From contig NZ_CP039252.1 of NCBI RefSeq assembly GCF_004795855.1, positions 806,001 to 870,000 of the forward strand: a DNA stretch of 64,000 nt, written 5' to 3'. The notes under the pieces were generated by a model. That model saw only the letters and a program-made list of their open reading frames with translations, had not been told where the DNA came from and made no database searches. Shown piece by piece: positions 28,003 through 37,365 of the stretch (positions are counted from its first letter, which is position 1; each line of letters opens with the position of its first letter). Position numbers and translations under genes: made by a program. The DNA is from Hydrogenophaga sp. PAMC20947 (GTDB taxonomy: Bacteria > Pseudomonadota > Gammaproteobacteria > Burkholderiales > Burkholderiaceae_C).

Positions 28003-29277
28003 TTGCCAGACACCGCGCAGCAAACCGCTTTTCCCGAAACGACCGCGACTCCTTTGAAAACCGCTAATGCCGCATGGATCGCGTTCGCCATTGCGTCGTT
28101 GTTTTTTCTGTACGAGTTCGTGACACGGGTTGAGCCCAGCTTGGCGGCGGACCCGATCAAGCAGTTCTACCAGTTGTCGGAGGCGCGCTTTGGCACGGTG
28201 TCCAGCCTGTTTTTCTGGGTGTATGCGCCGATGCAGATCGTGGTTGGCCTGTTGCTGGATCGCTATGGCGCACGGCGCTTTGTGCTGCTGGGGAGTTTTT
28301 GTTGTTCGGCAGGGGTGCTGCTTTTTGCGGCGACCGACCATGTGGTGGTCGCCGAGATGGGGCGGATGCTGACGGGTTTTGGTGCGTCGTTCGCCTTTGT
28401 CGCTGCGCTGTGGCTGGTCAATCACTGGTTTGCGCCGGAGCGTTTCGCGTTGCTTTCCAGCATCGTCAATGCGGTAGGGATGCTGGGCGCGGCCATTGGT
28501 GGTGTGCTGCTGTCCGGACTTATGGTCAGCGCGGGATGGCACTACGTGTTCGTGGCCACCGGTGTGGCGGGCATGGTGATTTTTTTGCTCGCACTGGTTT
28601 TTCTGCATGAGCCGCCGTCACCGGCAGCCAGCGCCACGGCGCCTGTGGGCACCCATGTCAGACAGAGCCTGTTGGCGGTGATCGGCAACCGCCGCACCTG
28701 GGCGATCGCGGTCATTGGCCTGCTTTACTACGTGCCGGTCAATGTGTATGGCGGTTTGTGGGGCGCAACCGAACTGGTGCACAACCACCACGTCTCGGCG
28801 GTTGCGGCGGAGACGCTGGTTTCGTTGGTTTTCTGGGGAATGACGGCGGGCAGCGTTTTTGGTGGCTGGCTGTCGGACAGGCTCGGTCACCGCAAGTGGC
28901 TGGTTTTTTCGGGGTCGCTGCTCACGGCATTGGCCTATGTCGGTGCGCTGTATTTGCCCGGCCCCACTTGGCTGGAAGCCAGCCTGTTGTTCGCGGCCGG
29001 GTTTTTTGGTGGGCTGCAAATGCTGACCTTTGCCATGGCCAAGGAGGGGCATGCAAACGAGTTGACCGGCACCGTGGTGGCATTCGTCAACATGATCGGC
29101 ATCGCCGGCGCGATGGTCTTCCAGCCGCTGGTGGGTTATCTGGCCGATATCAGCGGCGGCGATTTTCAGATGGCGCTGACGGTGGTGCCCCTGTGCGCGG
29201 GATTGGCCGCCTTGCTGGTGTTGTTCCTGCCCGAGTACCGCCATCCCGATCACCAGCCGGGGGCCCGTCCCCTTTGA
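28003..29277 (+). CDS. MFS transporter
   Basis: Twelve-segment major facilitator of 424 residues, substrate unknown. The first half shows RVEPSLAADPI and the loop 2-3 motif LLLDRYGARR; the second half repeats it as WLSDRLGHRKW. Hydrophobic segments are spaced as usual for the family, with a central cytoplasmic loop around residues 205-225. The only start that covers the first segment is a TTG at 28003, with no strong ribosome-binding site, so the N-terminus is uncertain; a second TTG lies at 28054. It stands alone between the pyruvate dehydrogenase terminator and the convergent AraC-type gene. Confidence 0.85.
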   Translation: MPDTAQQTAFPETTATPLKTANAAWIAFAIASLFFLYEFVTRVEPSLAADPIKQFYQLSEARFGTVSSLFFWVYAPMQIVVGLLLDRYGARRFVLLGSFCCSAGVLLFAATDHVVVAEMGRMLTGFGASFAFVAALWLVNHWFAPERFALLSSIVNAVGMLGAAIGGVLLSGLMVSAGWHYVFVATGVAGMVIFLLALVFLHEPPSPAASATAPVGTHVRQSLLAVIGNRRTWAIAVIGLLYYVPVNVYGGLWGATELVHNHHVSAVAAETLVSLVFWGMTAGSVFGGWLSDRLGHRKWLVFSGSLLTALAYVGALYLPGPTWLEASLLFAAGFFGGLQMLTFAMAKEGHANELTGTVVAFVNMIGIAGAMVFQPLVGYLADISGGDFQMALTVVPLCAGLAALLVLFLPEYRHPDHQPGARPL

Positions 29278-29366
29278 CTGCACGTGGAGCGCTCGCTTGG
29301 AGATGATGGACAGCAGACGGGCAACGCCGCCTTGCCGTATCGGCGCTGTATCCACAGCAACCCGCC

Positions 29367-30227
29367 TCAGCGCCAGAAGGCACTTGGCGGCTGTCCCATG
29401 GCTTGCTTGAACATGGCCGTAAAGGCGCTGTCGCTGGCGTAGCCGCTGGCTGCAGCGACCTCACTGATCGGGGCACCGCGGGCCAGCATCGGCAGGGCCC
29501 TTGCCAATACGACCTGTTGGCGCCATTGCTGGAAGCTGGTGCCCAACTGGCTGCGAAACAGCCGGGCGATGGTGCGCTCGCTGGCGCCCACGTCACGCGC
29601 CCATTCGCCGAGCGTGGCGCATTCGGCAGGTGCACGCAGCACCGCGTCGCACAACATGCGCAAGCGGTGATCGCCGGTCAGCGAATGCGGCAAGGGCACC
29701 CCGAGCTGCTGGGTTGGCGCTTGTTGCAGTTCGTCCAGAACCAGCGCGGAAAGCAGCGATTCTCGGGCGATGCCCAGCGGCTGGTTGGCGGTTGGGTTCG
29801 CCAGCATCGCGCCCACTTCATCGAGCGCCTGAATCAGTTCCCGCAACAACGGCGAGACGATGGTCATTCGCCCACTGTGCCAGCCCGGCGGAGCCGCAGC
29901 AGCGTGGATGTACAAGGTGCGGAACGCGGCATCTTCCAGCGCATGTACCGCATGCAGCGAAGCCGGTGCGATCCACACCGCACGCGAGAAGGGAACGATG
30001 CAGCTGATTTCGTCCTGGGCGTTTGCGGCCAATGTTGCTGTCACCTGCAACACGCCGCTGGCGCAATAGGCGAGTTGTGCCCACTGGTGTTGGTGCGGTT
30101 CGAAATGGGTATCTGCCGGCAGGTAACGGGCCCGCACCCGCACCGGTCGTTCGACGCTGGGCCGGAACGGGTCGGTGTTGCCCACTGCCATTCGTGGTGC
30201 TGTAGCGAAAGGGGGGCGGCGGGCCAT
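29367..30227 (-). CDS. AraC-family transcriptional regulator
   Basis: A 286-residue regulator with an N-terminal cupin-like sensing domain (about 35-130; HFEPHQHQWAQLAYC fits a cupin histidine strand) and a C-terminal pair of helix-turn-helix units. The first helix-turn-helix contains LGEWARDVGASERTIARLF; the second ends with SGYASDSAFTAMFKQAMGQPPS, the AraC signature. I chose the ATG at 30227, which leaves 77 bases to the divergent MFS gene; a TTG at 30281 would leave only 23. It probably controls that transporter, as in many AraC/MFS pairs; the ligand is unknown. Confidence 0.88.
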   Translation of the reverse strand: MARRPPFATAPRMAVGNTDPFRPSVERPVRVRARYLPADTHFEPHQHQWAQLAYCASGVLQVTATLAANAQDEISCIVPFSRAVWIAPASLHAVHALEDAAFRTLYIHAAAAPPGWHSGRMTIVSPLLRELIQALDEVGAMLANPTANQPLGIARESLLSALVLDELQQAPTQQLGVPLPHSLTGDHRLRMLCDAVLRAPAECATLGEWARDVGASERTIARLFRSQLGTSFQQWRQQVVLARALPMLARGAPISEVAAASGYASDSAFTAMFKQAMGQPPSAFWR

Positions 30228-30258
30228 GAAGTTTGGCGGAATTTCGACGATTGTTGGC

Positions 30259-30279
30259 GATTCATCGTGTACGCGAATC
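30259..30279. promoter_or_regulatory. Inverted repeat in the AraC/MFS divergent spacer
   Basis: GATTC (30259-30263) and GAATC (30275-30279) form a symmetric pair with an 11-base gap in the only region available for the divergent promoters. A -10-like TACGAT lies at 30292-30297, just before the MFS ATG. The pairing is short, so chance is possible. Confidence 0.3.
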
Positions 30280-30304
30280 AAGGCGCCATCTTACGATAGC
30301 CGCC

Positions 30305-31561
30305 ATGAATGCCACCGTTGCCCCAGCGGGCCCCCATTTGTCCGACAACACCGTGTCCCAGGACGCGACCGTGATCGGGCTTGTTGGCGCCGCCCACCTG
30401 ATCAGCCACTTCAGCCAGCTGTTGCTGGCGCCATTGTTTCCGTGGCTGAAGGAAGTCTTCCAAGTGAGCTACACGGAACTCGGCTTCCTGATGACGCTGT
30501 TTTTTTTAGTCTCATGTGCGGTGCAGGCCGCTTCTGGATTCTTGGTCGACCGTTTTGGACCACGGCCGATTCTGTTCGTCGGTCTGGGCCTGATCGGGCT
30601 GGCTGCGATGGGTTATGCCAGCAGCACCAGTTACACGATGCTGGCCGCGTTCGCCATCGTGGGTGGCATTGGCAACGGGGTATTTCATCCGGTTGACTAC
30701 ACCTTCTTGAACCGCAAGATCAACCCGGTGCGCCTGGGCCATGCCTACAGCGTGCATGGCATCACCGGCAGCCTGGGCTGGGCGCTGGCGCCAGCCATGC
30801 TGGTGCCGATCACCCTGTTCGCGTCCTGGCGCGTGGCGTTGGTCTGTGCGGGCGCGCTGGCCTGGGCTGTCCTGGCGCTGGTGTGGTTCAAACGCTCGAA
30901 GCTCGTGCTTGAACCCACGGTCAAGCAGTCGGCGCCTGACGCGGTCTTCGCCAACCAACGCCCGGAAGGCGATCTGGACTTTTTGCGCATTCCGGCGGTG
31001 TGGATGTGTTTTGCGTTCTTTTTCTTCTACGCGATGGTGCTCAGCGTGATCCAGGCCTTTGCCCCCGAAGCGGCGCGGCATCTGCATGATTTTCCACTGA
31101 CCCTGGTGGCGCTGTGCCTGAGCGTCTACATGGTCAGTGCGGCCGGTGGCATGGTGTTGGGTGGGTTTCTGGCGTCCGATCCTTCGCGCTGCGAACGCAT
31201 CGTTGGCGTTGGGTTCGGTATGGCCGCCTGTATCGCGGCCATCATCGGGTTCACGTCGGTGCCGGGTGCGTGGATTCCGGTCCTGTTCGGTTTGATGGGT
31301 TTTGCCAGCGGCATTGCGGGCCCTTCACGCGACTTGCTGGTCAAGAAGTCCACGCCGGAGAATGCGACTGGCCGCGTCTATGGCGTGGTGTACGCTGGCC
31401 TGGATATCGGTCAGGCCGTGGCGCCACTGATATTTGGCCGCCTGATGGATCAGGGCAACTACCACGGCATCTGGGTGGGGCTGGTCATTCTCCAGGGCAT
31501 CCTGATCGCCAGCGCGTTCCGGGTCCGCCGGGCCCGGCGCACGCTGTTGGTGCCGGCCTGA
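30305..31561 (+). CDS. MFS transporter, fosmidomycin-resistance (Fsr)-like branch
   Basis: A 418-residue twelve-segment major facilitator. The opening AAHLISHFSQLLLAPLFPWL and VSYTELGFLMTLFF strongly recall the Fsr family of proton-driven drug exporters, as does LVDRFGPRP after segment 2. The ATG at 30305 is the natural start; earlier in-frame codons fall into the divergent AraC spacer. Expression is probably controlled by the adjacent AraC-type regulator. The natural substrate is not evident, and resistance to fosmidomycin should not be assumed. Confidence 0.85.
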   Translation: MNATVAPAGPHLSDNTVSQDATVIGLVGAAHLISHFSQLLLAPLFPWLKEVFQVSYTELGFLMTLFFLVSCAVQAASGFLVDRFGPRPILFVGLGLIGLAAMGYASSTSYTMLAAFAIVGGIGNGVFHPVDYTFLNRKINPVRLGHAYSVHGITGSLGWALAPAMLVPITLFASWRVALVCAGALAWAVLALVWFKRSKLVLEPTVKQSAPDAVFANQRPEGDLDFLRIPAVWMCFAFFFFYAMVLSVIQAFAPEAARHLHDFPLTLVALCLSVYMVSAAGGMVLGGFLASDPSRCERIVGVGFGMAACIAAIIGFTSVPGAWIPVLFGLMGFASGIAGPSRDLLVKKSTPENATGRVYGVVYAGLDIGQAVAPLIFGRLMDQGNYHGIWVGLVILQGILIASAFRVRRARRTLLVPA

Positions 31562-31611
31562 ATCGGCTGGCGCCTTCCTCGCGTTGCCACCTTTTGGCTG
31601 TGGAACAACCT

Positions 31612-31902
31612 CTAGCTCACCGCAGCCAGCAAGCCCCAGGTCCACAACCCAGCCGCAGGCCTGCGGGAATCGATGATGCCGTCGCCGATCATTCTGCGGT
31701 CGTTGAGCAGATCCGTGGTTGGTGTCAGCCAGTCGCAGAGATGGAAGGCCAGCAGCTGGTTGCGACCGGCGCGAGCGATTTGAGTCTGCAGTTTGGGATC
31801 CCTCCTCACGTGGTACATGCTGACCGCAACGCCGAGACCGGCCGTGGCGCCAGGAGCAGATTCGCGAAATGGGTCCAGCGCAGCGCACAGATCGATCGCC
31901 AT
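31612..31902 (-). pseudogene. Remnant of a xylose-isomerase-like (TIM-barrel) sugar isomerase/epimerase
   Basis: The minus frame here encodes GLGVAVSMYHVRRDPKL, then LLAFHLCDWLTPT, then DLLNDRRMIGDGIID. These match the C-terminal third of AP-endonuclease-2/xylose-isomerase-like proteins, whose usual form ends GDGVID, then an AAGY segment, then an EVEIF-like strand. Here the AAG segment is followed by a stop at 31612, and a GELEVV strand continues only in another frame, pointing to a frameshift. Residues upstream of 31902 stay open for about 20 codons but lose clear similarity. No intact start or full domain exists, so it is a decayed fragment. The rest of 31562-32202 shows nothing else I can support. 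Confidence 0.6.
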
Positions 31903-32202
31903 TCGCGGATGGTTCTTGTCAGAATCTGCCGCCGGGCAAGCGGTAACCTCATCCGTCAGCGAAAAGCCACTGGGCCGCTGGGTTCACTGGTTTTTTTGTG
32001 CTCGAGTGATTTCTCAGGCGTTCAAGGCGATACGCTTGGCAGAGGGGTTGTGCCGCAGCAGCTGAAGCACCTTCAACCGCCCAATCCGGGCGTGTGAAAC
32101 GCCATTCTTGAACGATGTCGCTCGCTGTTGCAGTGCACAATCAGGGCTTTGTCGCGAAAGTCAGTGAAGGCTAACGCATCACCTTTGTGAGTGGATGGTC
32201 GG

Positions 32203-35200
32203 ATGACAGTTGTTAAGGGAAAGTGGGCTCGGGTCTTCTTCTGGTCCAAGCTCCTGCTGGTCGCTACACTGATCCTGTTGATGGCTGCTGCGGGGTGGCT
32301 GGTGATCAGGGAATTGCGCACTTCGGCGTACCAGGCCCGTTTTTTTTCACGCCTGGCTGACAAAGCCCAGTTTGCAGTCGGAGATGGGCGCAGCGAAGCT
32401 GTTCGCTTCCCAGCCAGCGCACCCTATGACGACCGGATGGGCTACGCCAAGTTGCCCCAGTTTTTGGACCGTTTGACGCAGCGTGGTTTTGATGTGGAAA
32501 CACAGGCCCGCATGTCACCGGGCATGCTGGATCTGGTGGATCAAGGTTACTTTGCGCCTTACCGGGAAAAGGTGCAGGGCGGTCTGGCTGTGAACGATTG
32601 TCGGGGTGCTTCGTTGTATCAACAGCGGTCCCCTGAGCGTGTGATCCAACGGTTTGCCGACTTGCCACCTCTGTGGGTACAGAGCTTGCTCTTCATTGAA
32701 AACCGCGAACTGCTGGACCCCGCTGAGCCCAAGCGCAACCCGGCCGTGGAATGGGCGCGGTTGGCCGTAGCGGTCTTTGGAGCCGTTCGAACGCTGGGGG
32801 GCAACGCGGGCGAAACGCCGGGCGGCAGCACCTTGGCCACGCAGATTGAAAAGTACCGCCACTCACCCAACGGACGCACCGCTTCGATGGGCGACAAACT
32901 CCAGCAAATGGGTTCTGCAAGTTTGCGTGCCTATTTGCAAGGCGAAGACACCACCGCATCCCGGCAAGCGGTCGTGGTGACCTACCTCAACACCATGCCT
33001 TTGTCGGCCAAAGCGGGTTTTGGCGAAGTGCACGGCATCGGCGACGGGCTCTGGGCCTGGTATGGACGAGACTTTGCAGAGGTTCAACGCATTCTCAAAA
33101 ATCAGCCTGCAGACGGTACCGTTGATGCCGATGCGGCACATCTGTTCAAAGAGGTGCTCAGCTTGCTGATTTCGCAGCGGCGGCCCTCGTACTATCTGGA
33201 AGCCCCCACCGAAGAGCTTGAAGCGATCACCAACACGCATTTGCGGTTGTTGGCCAACGCCGGCGTGATTCCGGTGGAGCTGAAGGATGTGGCGCTGGCA
33301 TCACCCTTGACTCGCCGTGTGGGGCGTGTGCCTTCATCAAGCGCTGGATTTGTCCAGCAAAAGGCATCCACCGCCGTGCGCACGCACCTGGCGGGGCTGC
33401 TCGGCAACAGCCTTTACGAACTGGACCGGCTGGACCTGCGGGTTGAGACCACATTTGACAGCGAGGTACAACAACAGGTGACCGAATTTCTGCGTGGGCT
33501 GCGCGATCCTGAGCGGGTCAAGGCCTTGGGCCTGAACCAGCGACATTTGTTGGCCAAAGGCGATCCGGGCGAGGTGATCTACAGTTTCAACCTGTATGAG
33601 CAAATCGGTGGGCGCAATGTGCTGCGGGTGCAGACGGACAACTTGAATCAACCGCTGAACATCAACCAGGGCAGCAAGCTGGATCTGGGCTCGACGGCCA
33701 AGTTGCGCACCTTGGTGACCTACCTGGATATTGTTGAGAAGCTGCACCGGCGGCTTTCAACGCTCGACGACTCGCAATTGCGTGAGCTGAGTTTCGACCG
33801 CAGGGATGTGCTGTCGACTTGGGCTGTGTCCTATCTGCTGCAGCCGGCCACAGACAAGTCACTGCGCCCGATGCTCGACGCGGCCCTGGCGCGCCGTTAT
33901 TCGGCCAACCCGCAAGAGGTATTTTTCACGGGGGGCGGGGAACACCGGTTCGGCAACTTCAGCGCGGCGGACAACAACCGGGTGGTGTCGGTTCAAGAGG
34001 CCCTGCGCAATTCCATCAATCTGGTCTTCGTTCGCCTCATGCGCGATGTGGTTCAGCACTACATGTTCCTGGTGCCGGGCTCTTCGGCGCAGATTCTGCG
34101 AGATGCCGATGACCCTCGGCGCACACGCTATCTGGAGCGCTTTGCCGACCAGGAGGGCCAAGTGTTCCTCCGCCGTTTTCTGACGAAATACGGCGGTAAA
34201 AGCCCCCAGGCGCAGCAAGAGCTGTTGTTGGAGGGGCTGCGGCTGAGTGACTCTCGGTTGGCGGCGGTGCATCGCAGCATTGCGCCTCAAGCCCCGTTCG
34301 ATGTGTTCAAGGCCTTTGTGGTGGGTCATTTACCGACAGGTCGCAAGGACGCTGATTCAAAACGCCTTGAGCGCCTTTATGAACAGTACGCACCCGACAA
34401 CATGTCGCTCGCCGATCGCGGCTACCTGGCGGGCGTGCATCCGCTGGAGCTCTGGTTGCTGGGCCATTTGCAGGTCCACCCGCAAGCGACGCAGACTCAG
34501 GTGATGGAGGCCAGCGTGACCGAGCGCCAGGCGGTATACAAGTGGTTGTTTTCAACCCATCGAAAAAGTGCGCAAGACCGCCGTATCCAGACGCTGCTGG
34601 AGCGAGAGGCCTTTCTGGAGGTGCACCGCCAGTGGTCCAGTATGGGCTATCCCTTTGGCACCCTGGTGTCTTCTTACGCCACAGCGCTCGGTGCGTCGGC
34701 GGATCGACCGGGCGCTCTGGCGGAATTCATGGGCATCCTGGTCAATGACGGGAATCGCCTGCCCCAGAACCGCATTCGCAGCATTCACTTTGCGGAAAAA
34801 ACGCCCTACGAAACCTCTTTGCAGCCGAGACCGTTGGAGGGCGACCGCGTCCTGGAGCCCGAGGTCGCCCGGGCCGTGCGAGAGGCCATACTCGATGTGG
34901 TGGAAGAGGGGACGGCGCGAAGGGTGCTCAATGCGTTTGTGGGCCAAGACGGTACGGCCTTGCCCGTTGGCGGCAAGACCGGCACCGGTGACCAGCGCTT
35001 CAACACCTATGGCGAACGCGGCCAATTGCTGGTCTCCCGGGTGGTCAACCGTTCGGCCACGTTCGTGTTTTTGATTGGCGACCGCTTCTACGGCACGATC
35101 ACAGCGTTTGTGCCCGGTGAAAAGGCCGCCCAGTACGGGTTCACGAGCGGCTTGCCGGTGCAATTGCTCAAACAGCTTGCGCCCACGTTGATGCCCTTGC

Positions 35201-35250
35201 TGGAGCCGAAGCGTGATTTGAGCGGTGAAGCCCAAACTTGCCTGGGTTGA
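32203..35250 (+). CDS. Atypical bifunctional penicillin-binding-like protein (transglycosylase + transpeptidase)
   Basis: A 1015-residue membrane-anchored protein (segment about 15-35) resembling class A penicillin-binding proteins. The GT51-like region (about 150-300) keeps a glutamate in LLFIENRELL (Glu166) where EDRRF is usual and GGSTLATQI where GGSTITQQ is usual. However, the motif-3 glutamate of the RKxxE helix seems replaced (DKLQQM). The transpeptidase has all three motifs: Ser497-TAK in DLGSTAKLRT, SIN at 604-606 and KTGTG from 925. The gap between SIN and KTG is about 320 residues, far longer than the ~130 of E. coli PBP1b, implying an inserted domain. I chose ATG 32203; GTG 32191 is possible. 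Activity at the transglycosylase site is doubtful. Confidence 0.82.
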   Translation: MTVVKGKWARVFFWSKLLLVATLILLMAAAGWLVIRELRTSAYQARFFSRLADKAQFAVGDGRSEAVRFPASAPYDDRMGYAKLPQFLDRLTQRGFDVETQARMSPGMLDLVDQGYFAPYREKVQGGLAVNDCRGASLYQQRSPERVIQRFADLPPLWVQSLLFIENRELLDPAEPKRNPAVEWARLAVAVFGAVRTLGGNAGETPGGSTLATQIEKYRHSPNGRTASMGDKLQQMGSASLRAYLQGEDTTASRQAVVVTYLNTMPLSAKAGFGEVHGIGDGLWAWYGRDFAEVQRILKNQPADGTVDADAAHLFKEVLSLLISQRRPSYYLEAPTEELEAITNTHLRLLANAGVIPVELKDVALASPLTRRVGRVPSSSAGFVQQKASTAVRTHLAGLLGNSLYELDRLDLRVETTFDSEVQQQVTEFLRGLRDPERVKALGLNQRHLLAKGDPGEVIYSFNLYEQIGGRNVLRVQTDNLNQPLNINQGSKLDLGSTAKLRTLVTYLDIVEKLHRRLSTLDDSQLRELSFDRRDVLSTWAVSYLLQPATDKSLRPMLDAALARRYSANPQEVFFTGGGEHRFGNFSAADNNRVVSVQEALRNSINLVFVRLMRDVVQHYMFLVPGSSAQILRDADDPRRTRYLERFADQEGQVFLRRFLTKYGGKSPQAQQELLLEGLRLSDSRLAAVHRSIAPQAPFDVFKAFVVGHLPTGRKDADSKRLERLYEQYAPDNMSLADRGYLAGVHPLELWLLGHLQVHPQATQTQVMEASVTERQAVYKWLFSTHRKSAQDRRIQTLLEREAFLEVHRQWSSMGYPFGTLVSSYATALGASADRPGALAEFMGILVNDGNRLPQNRIRSIHFAEKTPYETSLQPRPLEGDRVLEPEVARAVREAILDVVEEGTARRVLNAFVGQDGTALPVGGKTGTGDQRFNTYGERGQLLVSRVVNRSATFVFLIGDRFYGTITAFVPGEKAAQYGFTSGLPVQLLKQLAPTLMPLLEPKRDLSGEAQTCLG

Positions 35251-35360
35251 GCGAAGCGATTTCGGCAAGCTCGGGCATGGGGCTCGCTCGCTGGCTGGAA
35301 GACCGCGCGGAAAGTGGGGCAAGGGGTTTGTGTGAGACTGTGTCTTTCAGTTTTCATCTG

Positions 35361-35377
35361 GCCTGGGCGACCCAGGC
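35361..35377 (+). promoter_or_regulatory. Hairpin directly before the serA start
   Basis: GCCTGGG-CGA-CCCAGGC forms a perfect 7-bp stem eight bases upstream of the serA ATG, in the place where a ribosome-binding site would be expected. No purine-rich Shine-Dalgarno follows it. It could modulate initiation, or the true mechanism may be SD-independent. Confidence 0.35.
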
Positions 35378-35385
35378 TCGCACCC

Positions 35386-36615
35386 ATGTCCATCACTTCA
35401 CTCGATAAAAGCAAAATCCGGATTCTATTGCTGGAAGGCATACATGCCTCTGCGCTGGATGCATTGCAAAAGGCAGGGTATTCCCAGATCGAATCCGTTT
35501 CGGGCGCCTTGCCTGATGAGGAGCTGAAGGCAAAGATTGCGGATGTGCATTTTCTGGGCATCCGCTCGCGCACCCAGCTCACCGCTGACGTTCTGGTCCA
35601 TGCGAAGAAACTGGTGGCGGTGGGCTGCTTTTGCATCGGCACCAACCAGGTGGATCTGGTCGCGGCGCGTGCGCAAGGTGTTGCCGTGTTCAATGCGCCG
35701 TACTCCAATACCCGTTCCGTGGCTGAATTGGTGTTGGCCGAAGCCATTTTGTTGCTGCGGGGCATTCCCGAGAAGAACGCGGCAGCGCACCGTGGTGGCT
35801 GGATCAAGTCCGCCGAGAATGCCTATGAGATTCGAGGCAAGGTGCTGGGGATCGTGGGCTATGGCTCGATCGGCACGCAGCTGTCTGTTCTGGCCGAAGC
35901 CCTGGGCATGCAGGTTATCTTTCATGATGTGGTCAGCAAGCTGCCCCTGGGCAATGCGCGCCAGGTTCAGGGATTGCCGGAACTGCTCTCGCAGAGCGAC
36001 ATCGTGAGCCTGCACGTCCCCGAGTTGCCTTCGACCCAATGGATGATGGGTGCGGATCAGATCGCGGCCATGAAGCCTGGGGCGGTGTTGATCAATGCCG
36101 CTCGAGGGACACTGGTTCGCATTGAGCCTTTGGCCGAGGCCTTGAAAGCACGCAGGTTGCTGGGCGCTGCGATTGACGTGTTTCCTGTGGAGCCCCGTGG
36201 CAATCAGGAAGAGTTCCTGTCGCCGTTGAGAGGGCTGGACAATGTCATTCTGACCCCGCATGTGGGGGGCTCCACCATGGAAGCTCAAGCCAACATCGGA
36301 CTGGAAGTCGCTGAGAAGTTGGTGAAGTACAGCGACAACGGAACGACCACCTCAGCCGTGAATTTCCCTGAAGTCGCATTGCCGCCTCACCCAGGCAAGC
36401 ACCGGTTGTTGCACGTGCATCACAACGCACCGGGCGTGCTGTCCAACATCAACCGCATCCTGTCTGACCATCAAATCAACATCTCTGCTCAGTATCTGCA
36501 GACCCGTGAGGACGTGGGTTATGTGGTGATGGATCTGGATACCGCCTCTTCGGGCCTTGCGCTGGACATGCTGGCGCAAGTCCCGGGCACCATCCGCAGC
36601 CGCGTGCTCTTCTAA
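35386..36615 (+). CDS. serA: D-3-phosphoglycerate dehydrogenase
   Basis: Oxidises 3-phosphoglycerate to 3-phosphohydroxypyruvate, first committed step of serine synthesis. The 409-residue length matches the E. coli type. The NAD-binding motif is VLGIVGYGSIGTQLSVLAE; the substrate-side arginine and the His-Glu pair lie in INAARGTLV, VFPVEPRG and LTPHVGGSTMEAQ. The C-terminal ACT domain (from about residue 335, HNAPGVLSNINRILS) is the site of serine feedback inhibition in this class. An upstream ATG would add 24 unrelated residues, so I chose 35386. It stands alone after the penicillin-binding-like gene. Confidence 0.96.
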   Translation: MSITSLDKSKIRILLLEGIHASALDALQKAGYSQIESVSGALPDEELKAKIADVHFLGIRSRTQLTADVLVHAKKLVAVGCFCIGTNQVDLVAARAQGVAVFNAPYSNTRSVAELVLAEAILLLRGIPEKNAAAHRGGWIKSAENAYEIRGKVLGIVGYGSIGTQLSVLAEALGMQVIFHDVVSKLPLGNARQVQGLPELLSQSDIVSLHVPELPSTQWMMGADQIAAMKPGAVLINAARGTLVRIEPLAEALKARRLLGAAIDVFPVEPRGNQEEFLSPLRGLDNVILTPHVGGSTMEAQANIGLEVAEKLVKYSDNGTTTSAVNFPEVALPPHPGKHRLLHVHHNAPGVLSNINRILSDHQINISAQYLQTREDVGYVVMDLDTASSGLALDMLAQVPGTIRSRVLF

Positions 36616-37365
36616 GCGGTATTTTCAGAACGCTGGCCTTGTGGCGAATGGCGTTGTGCGATGAGGGACCCAGTGCGCCTTCCTTGGGTCGACGCGGGCG
36701 AGCTTGTGGCGTGCTCGAATTGGGGGGGCAAGTCCGCAAGGGAAACGCCACCTCAACCACCCCGTGTGCGGCGAGGGTCGACGCGGGACGCGTGATTTCC
36801 AGGGACTGCCCGGACAGTTGACCCGACCGGGCAACAAAGCCTGCATTCGGCACAGCGACCTCCAGACCCACATCCCGCAGGGCTCGCTTACAGGTCTGCA
36901 ACGCCAATTGTTTGCTGGCCCGGGCAGGCCGGCCGATTTTTGTGCGCTGGTGTCAATCGCGCATCGCATTCGCTTCAATACCGTCGAGGCAGGGCGTCCC
37001 TGAGCAGCTGCGGCTTGACAATGGCATCGGACCACCAGCCCTGCTGAACGGCCATCGTTTTTTAGGCATCCTGTCCCACGCAAGAGTTGCGCGGGTGGCG
37101 CAGCTTGTTTTCGTGCTTGTCCACAGGGTGTTGCACCAGCGCGAACACAACTGTCGGCGCGGTGGTGCACAGGACGAGCAAAGAACCCGTTGGACCGGTC
37201 CCGCGCGTGCGGTCACCAATTTTCCTGGTGTTGACCCAATCGCAGCTCGGCTGTCCGAGCCACCGACAAGACCTTGGCGAAGCTTGGTCGGACGCATCCA
37301 AACCACCTTCAACCGTTGGCTGCGCCATTGCGCTCGCCCCTCGGCGCGGCGTTTGGTGGGGTTGT
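36616..37365. other. Gene-free stretch after serA
   Basis: About 750 bases in which I can support no gene. Open frames exist on both strands but their composition is Arg/Pro/Cys-rich and erratic, as expected for noncoding G+C-rich DNA, and none shows a family motif, a ribosome-binding site or a neighbour-like codon pattern. It may be decayed coding sequence; its origin cannot be told by eye. Confidence 0.5.
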
